64,000 bases of DNA from assembly GCA_045594425.1 (NCBI GenBank), contig JAZNYK010000013.1, positions 124,001 through 188,000 of the forward strand, in the 5' to 3' direction. The notes below the pieces were generated by a model that saw only the letters and a program-made list of their open reading frames with translations, did no database searches and was not told the DNA's origin. The stretch is from RGIG1681 sp045594425. Lineage in GTDB: Bacteria > Bacillota > Clostridia > Christensenellales > UBA1242. This document shows, one piece after another, positions 59,683 through 64,000 of this stretch (the stretch's first letter is position 1; each line of letters begins with the position of its first letter). Position numbers and translations under genes: made by a program.

Positions 59683-61152
59683 TTGCATTAATTTTTTTAA
59701 GGTGAGTGGTGAATAGGCTTCTACCAATAGGTTTGAAACTTGTTCAATTTCGTTAACATCATCAAGTTCATACATAATTGGTGAGAGTGTTTTGAATAAT
59801 TTTTTATATGTTTCGGCTTCAACAGGTTTGGTTTCTCTTCTGAAAAACAAGAAAATATCATAATATTTATCAGGGTTGCCTTCAGGGTGTGTTTCAGCCA
59901 CTGTTTGCATATATGAAAGCAATATTGATTCGTCATCTAAATTTTGAATGCTTTCAGCAACCAGTTCTTTTGCTCTTTGTTTTGATGTTAATTCAACAAG
60001 TTTTGTTATGTCATCAGTCATATAAGGCAAAATGTCAAATTTAGAGTTATTGTCGTGGATGGTTACTTGTTTCATAAAATATGACGCAATAACCTCTGGG
60101 GTGAGTCCAATAAATTTTTCTCCGTTTTCAATGTGTTCCTTTGGTTCAGGAGTATTATCAATATGTTCACAAACTCTAGAAAATGTTTGCTGTTTTATGG
60201 CGTTTAGGTCAAGTTCATGTGTGTTTGGATTAAGATATCCTTTGTTTGCGCTATAAAACACAGGAATGTCCTTAAACAATGCAGTTATGTTCGGAATTTC
60301 CACACGAGTTTTTGGTTTATGGTCGGCATCTTCACCTTGAGGCATTGTGTCGAGTGAAACGTGTGGGAAAATTTCTGTATATTCCTTGTGTGTAAAGAGC
60401 ATATGATTGAAGTTTATGTTGTGCTCAAAACACCAATTTTCTTGATGTTCAGGTGAAACAGAATCCCATGTTGGGTCTGAATAAAACACACCTTGCACTT
60501 TATATTTGGGGTCTTTTATGTTCACTATGCAATTTGCGTGCCATTCCCATTTTGATTCTTCTTCATTTTTAACTTGAACTGAACAAAGTCTGTATGTGCA
60601 AGGAATTCCAACACGTTCACAAAGAGCAGCAAGGGCGTTTGCAAAACCAGCACAAACAATATAATCATCTGTAAGCACGCTTATCAGGTTTCTAGAAATA
60701 GATGAGTTTTGCTTGTTTTCATCTTCTTTTTTATAAAACCTGTTTGAAACAAGGCTGTATGCGAGTGTGTATTTTTCAAGAGGGGAAATTGGCTTGCCAT
60801 CGATTGTTGTGCCATTGATAAAATTTTCCCATTCATTAAGTTTTTTGCTTGCTTCAATTGCTTGTTCAATTGTGAAATCTTCATCAAAAGTAATGTCTTT
60901 GCCGTGTTTAAACCTCACAAGGTTAACGTTTTCAGCCAAAACTGAAAGTTCGTCATTGTTGTATAAAACATTGCTGCTTATTGTTGAACTATTAACAAAG
61001 TCACTTGTTTTTATAGTTATCTTTGCGTCAGGAAACTTTTTAAGCAAAATTTCAAGAAGTTTGCCATCCAATGAAACTTCTTTTGAGATAAAAAGTTCTT
61101 TTGTGTCAGAACTTAACACGTTTAATGGTGTTTCTTTTGTTATGATAATCAT
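59665..61152 (-). CDS. Transglutaminase-like protein, cytoplasmic, intact triad
   Basis: A 495-aa protein without signal peptide or membrane helix. The transglutaminase core (about 125-235) has Cys167 (DDYIVCAGFANAL), His205 (EWHANCIVNI) and Asp226 (FYSDPTWD), the three catalytic positions. The rest (about 235-495) is helical and unfamiliar. This family includes peptidases and cross-linking enzymes; the reaction here is unknown. GAGGTG precedes the ATG at 61150-61152. It contrasts with the secreted protein at 19327, whose catalytic Cys is replaced by Ser. Confidence 0.75.
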   Translation of the reverse strand: MIIITKETPLNVLSSDTKELFISKEVSLDGKLLEILLKKFPDAKITIKTSDFVNSSTISSNVLYNNDELSVLAENVNLVRFKHGKDITFDEDFTIEQAIEASKKLNEWENFINGTTIDGKPISPLEKYTLAYSLVSNRFYKKEDENKQNSSISRNLISVLTDDYIVCAGFANALAALCERVGIPCTYRLCSVQVKNEEESKWEWHANCIVNIKDPKYKVQGVFYSDPTWDSVSPEHQENWCFEHNINFNHMLFTHKEYTEIFPHVSLDTMPQGEDADHKPKTRVEIPNITALFKDIPVFYSANKGYLNPNTHELDLNAIKQQTFSRVCEHIDNTPEPKEHIENGEKFIGLTPEVIASYFMKQVTIHDNNSKFDILPYMTDDITKLVELTSKQRAKELVAESIQNLDDESILLSYMQTVAETHPEGNPDKYYDIFLFFRRETKPVEAETYKKLFKTLSPIMYELDDVNEIEQVSNLLVEAYSPLTLKKLMQQKTQE

Positions 61153-61221
61153 AATTCACCTCTGCTTTTATTATAGCATATTTCATGTTTGTTTTCAATA
61201 CAATTTAACAAAGGGGTTTTT

Positions 61222-61497
61222 ATGGACGAAAAAAACAATATTATTACTCAAGAAATTATAAATATTTTTGCAAGAGAAAAAATTGAGGTTGTGGGGGTGA
61301 CGGAAGTTATCAGCAGCACAGATAAAGAAGTGTATGCAAAAATAAACGGAAGCATCATGCATATTTTGGGTGAAAAATTAACAATTTTAAAACTTGTTCC
61401 AGAAGAAAAACTGCTTTTGGTTACTGGAAAGGTTAATGGTGTTTTGTTTTCTTCAAAACAAACAAAAAAATCATTTTTTGGCAAGGTTTTTAAATAA
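61222..61497 (+). CDS. yabP: YabP-like sporulation protein
   Basis: A 91-aa protein of beta-rich pattern. The run KIEVVGVTEVISSTDKEVYA, then NGSIMHILGEKLTILKLVPEEKLLLVTGKVNGVLF, matches the YabP/YqfC family layout. In Bacillus, yabP and yabQ precede divIC in a sporulation operon, the same order as here. AAAGGGG lies 6 nt before the ATG at 61222; an in-frame start at 61189 lacks an SD. Its stop overlaps the next start (TAATG). Confidence 0.8.
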   Translation: MDEKNNIITQEIINIFAREKIEVVGVTEVISSTDKEVYAKINGSIMHILGEKLTILKLVPEEKLLLVTGKVNGVLFSSKQTKKSFFGKVFK

Positions 61498-61856
61498 TGT
61501 TTTTAAAAAATCATTTAATAAATTTGTTTTGCAAATATTTGTGGTGGGGTCTTGCACTTGGATTGGTTTACATTTTTTGCAGGCTGGTCATGAAAATGTC
61601 AAAACGTAATGTTTATGTTTGCAATATAGTATCGTTTTGTTTTTGGATGATATTTGGAGTAATTTTTTCACTTTTGTGTATAAATTATTACGGTTATCAA
61701 GTGTGTTGGTTTGGGTTTTTTGGAATGTTTTTAGGACTGGGCTTGGTGAAAATTAGTATCGATTTTTTCTTTACAAGTTTTGCTAGGTTATTATATAATA
61801 AGTTCAGAAATTGGAAAGGTAGGGCTCGCAAAAATGGAGAATTACGGTCAAGTTAA
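61497..61856 (+). CDS. yabQ: YabQ-like sporulation membrane protein
   Basis: A 119-aa protein with about three hydrophobic segments (about 14-33, 40-62 and 68-92) and a basic C-terminal tail. The position between YabP-like and DivIC-like genes and the opening GLALGLVYIFCRL region fit YabQ, a membrane protein needed for spore cortex formation. Similarity by eye is limited, so context carries much of the weight. It overlaps yabP by one base and the next gene by 23 nt. Confidence 0.7.
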   Translation: MFLKNHLINLFCKYLWWGLALGLVYIFCRLVMKMSKRNVYVCNIVSFCFWMIFGVIFSLLCINYYGYQVCWFGFFGMFLGLGLVKISIDFFFTSFARLLYNKFRNWKGRARKNGELRSS

Positions 61857-62115
61857 AAAGTTTCAAGCAATAGTTGTTTCTTGTATGCTATTTTTTGTGG
61901 CACTTGTGGGTGTTGCAATTGTTTCGTTTGTTTCTCTTGGAAAAACAAGACGTGAAAACGCAAGATATGATGAACTTATTGCAAGTCTAAAAAAAGAAGA
62001 ACAAGCCCTTGCTTCAGACATTGACCACGTGTCAAGTGACGAATATTTAGAAGAAAAGGCAAGAAATGAACTTGGCATGATTAAAGAAGGTGAGGTTCTT
62101 TATATTTTTGAATAA
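61834..62115 (+). CDS. divIC: Septum formation initiator (DivIC/FtsB-like)
   Basis: A 93-aa bitopic protein. One membrane helix (about 11-33) is followed by a coiled coil (about 38-70) and the typical C-terminal motif SSDEYLEEKARNELGMIKEGEV. It belongs to the divisome (FtsB/DivIC), linking FtsL and other late division proteins. The ATG at 61834 follows GGTAGGG inside yabQ. Confidence 0.88.
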   Translation: MENYGQVKKFQAIVVSCMLFFVALVGVAIVSFVSLGKTRRENARYDELIASLKKEEQALASDIDHVSSDEYLEEKARNELGMIKEGEVLYIFE

Positions 62116-62130
62116 TTTTTGAGGGCTGAC

Positions 62131-62406
62131 ATGGAAAAGGAAGAATTAAAATTAGAAATTGAAAAGATTCAAGAACGCAACAAACGTGTGGAACTTGATA
62201 AAAAATGGGAAACTTCTTGGACAAGAAGGCTTTGCATTTGTGCGCTTACATACATTGTTGTTATTTTGTATTCATATATCACATCAAAAACTAATAACAT
62301 ATTTTTAAGTTCGCTTGTGCCTGTTATTGGTTTCACTCTTTCAACCTTATCACTAAAAGGTGTTAGACGCCTTTGGGAAAAAAGTGTGATAAAAAAAGCA
62401 AATTAA
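62131..62406 (+). CDS. Small two-helix membrane protein, conserved type
   Basis: A 91-aa protein. A charged helical N-terminus (EKIQERNKRVELDKKWETSW, about residues 10-29) is followed by two membrane helices (about 35-55 and 62-80). The ERNKRVE..K.WETSWTR pattern occurs widely in small bacterial membrane proteins of unknown function, as far as I recall. GAGGG precedes the ATG at 62131; the gene lies between divIC and the HAD gene in the same direction. Confidence 0.7.
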   Translation: MEKEELKLEIEKIQERNKRVELDKKWETSWTRRLCICALTYIVVILYSYITSKTNNIFLSSLVPVIGFTLSTLSLKGVRRLWEKSVIKKAN

Positions 62407-62419
62407 GTGGGGTTTACTA

Positions 62420-63001
62420 ATGAAAATTGGTATAGACATTGATGGCGTTGTTTTAAATTTTGAAAGAGAGTTGCAAACATATGCAGAAATTTATAACTTT
62501 TTAGAATTAAAAAAAGGTGGCGTCAAAAATAGATATGCTCATTACATAAAAGAACGTTATGATTGGTCTGATGAAGAAAGGCTTGCGTTCTTTGATAAAT
62601 ATTGTTTAGAGTTATCAAAAAAAGTTGCTTTTATGCCAGGCGCTGTTGATGTTTTGAAGATGCTTCAAAAAGAAGGACATGAAATTGTTGTAATCACTGC
62701 TCGAGGTGGGCTTATTCCACAAATGAAAGAAACTGCTCTCAAAAAGTTTGAAGAAGCAGATTTAACATTTGATAAATACTTTTGGAAACAACACGAAAAA
62801 GAACTCACAGCAAAGCAAGAATCACTCGATTTTATGATTGATGATAATTTAGAAAATTGTGAAAAAATTGCAAGTGTTGGGGTTAAAGCCCTTTATTTTA
62901 GAGATGTAAACATGAAAGTTAGTGAAAACAATCCAATGATTGTTGAAGTTAACAATTGGGGTGAAATTTATAGAATCATTAAAGAAGCCGCTAAAAATTA
63001 A
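62420..63001 (+). CDS. HAD hydrolase, 5'(3')-deoxyribonucleotidase-like
   Basis: A 193-aa protein. Motif I is GIDIDGVVLNF (residues 4-14) with the two catalytic Asp, motif II VITARGG (about 93-99) and motif IV FMIDDNLENC (about 136-145). The lack of a large cap and the DxDGV start resemble the NT5C (5'-nucleotidase) family of HAD enzymes; the substrate is uncertain. GTGGGG precedes the ATG. Confidence 0.8.
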   Translation: MKIGIDIDGVVLNFERELQTYAEIYNFLELKKGGVKNRYAHYIKERYDWSDEERLAFFDKYCLELSKKVAFMPGAVDVLKMLQKEGHEIVVITARGGLIPQMKETALKKFEEADLTFDKYFWKQHEKELTAKQESLDFMIDDNLENCEKIASVGVKALYFRDVNMKVSENNPMIVEVNNWGEIYRIIKEAAKN

Positions 63002-63056
63002 ATGACAAATAAAAACAAAAAAATTTTAAAAAATAACAAAAAAATGTGTCAGGGTA

Positions 63057-63085
63057 TTGACATATTTTTTTTTGTAGTGTAATAT
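63057..63085 (+). promoter_or_regulatory. Promoter of tRNA-fMet
   Basis: TTGACA (63057-63062), a 17-nt spacer and TAATAT (63080-63085); an overlapping TATAAT lies at 63084-63089. Confidence 0.65.
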
Positions 63086-63115
63086 AATTATGTTGTAAGC
63101 AAAACAATATAATAT

Positions 63116-63191
63116 CGCGGGGTAGAGCAGTTGGCAGCTCGTTGGGCTCATAACCCAAAGGTCGGAGGTTCGAGTCCTCCCCCCGCAACCA
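63116..63191 (+). tRNA. Initiator tRNA-fMet (CAU)
   Basis: A 76-nt cloverleaf with encoded CCA. Two initiator hallmarks are visible: the first base C faces A72 (an unpaired 1:72 position), and the anticodon stem ends in three G-C pairs (GGG CTCATAA CCC). The anticodon is CAT, and the T-arm has GGTTCGAGTCC. Confidence 0.97.
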
Positions 63192-63196
63192 ATTTC

Positions 63197-63226
63197 AACC
63201 TAAATCGAATTGATTTAGGTTTTTTA
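63197..63226 (+). terminator. Terminator after tRNA-fMet
   Basis: AACCTAAATC/GATTTAGGTT perfect stem with a 5-nt loop and a T run. Confidence 0.85.
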
Positions 63227-63329
63227 TTGCTTGAATTTTATTTTTAACTCATTTTAACTCATTATAAATCATTTGTAAAACCTGATAAAATCAGCATTAA
63301 GAAAATTACAAACAAAATTAAAATATCCA

Positions 63330-63358
63330 TTGACAATGATTGGATTAAGATATAAAAT
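63330..63358 (+). promoter_or_regulatory. Promoter of a short transcript
   Basis: TTGACA (63330-63335), a 17-nt spacer and TAAAAT (63353-63358); a terminator follows about 100 nt later. Confidence 0.65.
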
Positions 63359-63364
63359 TGTGTC

Positions 63365-63466
63365 AAAGAGAACCAATTATGGAGGGATTGGTGTTAGATT
63401 ATTGATTGTTTTATAAACTTTAAAATAAAAACAGCACCAACTCTTTCTTGTTAGTGCTGTTTTCTT
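63365..63466 (+). ncRNA. Candidate small RNA (about 100 nt)
   Basis: A transcript starting near 63365 would end at a strong terminator. Its 5' part folds into ACCAAT/ATTGGT (63372-63392), with a loop that exposes GGAGGG. A frame of only 8 codons (MEGLVLDY) starts in this loop. The region otherwise contains no gene. It could be a small RNA, or the attenuated leader of the gene that follows at 63571. Confidence 0.4.
63428..63466 (+). terminator. Terminator of the candidate small RNA
   Basis: AACAGCAC/GTGCTGTT arms extended inward by AAC/GTT with one C-A mismatch, then TTTTCTTT. Confidence 0.8.
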
Positions 63467-63570
63467 TAGCAAAACTTATGTTATGCTGTTAATATGACAA
63501 AAACAATATAACATACAAACTTGTCGTCGTAAAGGGTTTTGCGAAAATTTTTAAAGGAGTATTTTTGATT

Positions 63571-64000
63571 ATGAATTTTGTTAATGGTTGTCAAACTTAT
63601 CCAAATGGATACAACTGTCCTTATCTCAGATATGGTTTTAATGGTGACAGTTGCCCACTTGCTAAAACTGGAATTTACATAACTTCTCTAAAATTACCAG
63701 ATAAAATTGCAACCGAAATTTTTTCAAGTCAAAACAAAATTATTTTTAAAGGAAGAAAGCCTGTTAACGCACTCCAAATTGTAAAAAATTCATTGTCCGA
63801 ATCCACATTAACAGATTTTTGGACCATGCTTGGCAGATTTTATGACACACATGAATTGTTCAGTGCAAATTTTGATTTTTTTGCAAGTGTTTTTAATCCA
63901 AATATAAGCAGGGAAGATAAAGAAACAAAGTTATTAAGAGTCATTTATGTTAATAACAAGTTTTCTCCAAACGAGTATTATACAAAAAAAGACATTGCTT
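63571..64000 (+). CDS. Hypothetical protein, partial (N-terminal 143 codons)
   Basis: An open frame that runs off the right edge. The N-terminal 35 residues contain three Cys in the pattern GCQTYPNGYNCPYL...DSCPLAK, possibly a small metal site. The rest of the visible part is soluble, with a helical Phe-rich middle. AAAGGAG (63553-63559) lies 11 nt before the ATG; a TTG at 63565 is an alternative start with better spacing. I do not recognise the family. Confidence 0.65.
   Translation, partial: MNFVNGCQTYPNGYNCPYLRYGFNGDSCPLAKTGIYITSLKLPDKIATEIFSSQNKIIFKGRKPVNALQIVKNSLSESTLTDFWTMLGRFYDTHELFSANFDFFASVFNPNISREDKETKLLRVIYVNNKFSPNEYYTKKDIA

Noticed and set aside
62991..63188. A minus-strand 65-codon frame over tRNA-fMet
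   Set aside because: It is the antisense of the tRNA gene (giving the EDSNLRPLGY type translation) and has no SD or promoter.
1..64000. Insertion sequences, prophage, integrase, CRISPR arrays
   Set aside because: No transposase, integrase, phage structural gene or regularly spaced repeat array was found; the only suspicious block is the GC-rich element beside tRNA-Arg.
1..64000. Reassignment of TGA to an amino acid
   Set aside because: tilS and the HAD gene at 52562 end naturally in TGA at the expected family length, so TGA is read as a stop here.

Overview
The window looks like chromosomal DNA of an AT-rich, spore-forming-lineage Bacillota (Clostridia-like, probably an uncultured gut member). 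The reasons are short intergenic gaps, strong Shine-Dalgarno (SD) sites at most genes, sporulation-type genes (spoIIE, yabP, yabQ), InlB-type and BspA-type repeat proteins, a rubrerythrin, and Rho-independent terminators after most transcription units. Stop codons are almost all TAA; I found five TAG and two TGA (tilS and the HAD gene at 52562). TGA is therefore a stop here. I see no phage, IS element or CRISPR array.

Layout. 1-6538: partial acyltransferase-like gene, a large InlB-repeat surface protein, transketolase and a TrmH-type RNA methyltransferase (all minus). 6673-16013: PHP phosphoesterase, CorC/HlyC-type membrane protein, VanZ-like protein, two DUF1653 proteins, an unknown 465-aa protein, tyrS behind an elaborate leader, an unknown 319-aa protein and a YwaF-like membrane protein. 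16194-22089: eukaryote-type glycogen branching enzyme, small membrane protein, tRNA-Arg with an odd GC-rich element beside it, and a cell-surface transglutaminase-fold protein that lacks the catalytic Cys. 22126-28933: divergent lysC/asd, spoIIE-tilS, and two membrane-anchored unknowns. 28955-36225: radC and a Ca-type P-ATPase, then a heterodimeric ABC exporter. 36362-45903: small unknown, zinc-ribbon membrane protein, ispH/metallo-hydrolase/LRR operon, rsh (ppGpp)-alkD, and gpsA. 46042-52457: a tight five-gene operon joining an RF1-like GGQ protein with a degraded decoding domain, an SF1 helicase, a coiled-coil protein, a transmembrane GLUG-like surface protein and a small membrane protein. 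52562-61152: HAD phosphatase-rubrerythrin, XRE regulator divergent from a PH-like protein, tmk, an SDR enzyme behind four TTGACAA repeats, YibQ-like deacetylase, recD2 and an intact transglutaminase-like protein. 61222-64000: yabP-yabQ-divIC-2TM protein-deoxynucleotidase-like HAD, initiator tRNA-fMet, a candidate small RNA, and a partial unknown gene.

The most notable observations are these. (1) tyrS appears to be controlled by classical ribosome-mediated attenuation: a 15-codon leader peptide with four consecutive Tyr codons is followed by mutually exclusive 1:2, 2:3 and 3:4 RNA pairings, where Bacillota usually use a T-box. (2) At least five genes (lysC, the zinc-ribbon gene, ispH, the RF-like gene, recD2), and probably spoIIE, have a -10 box ending 5-9 nt before the start codon and no SD, so they probably make leaderless mRNAs. 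(3) The RF-like/helicase/surface-protein operon is the best candidate in the window for an undescribed system; its function is unknown.
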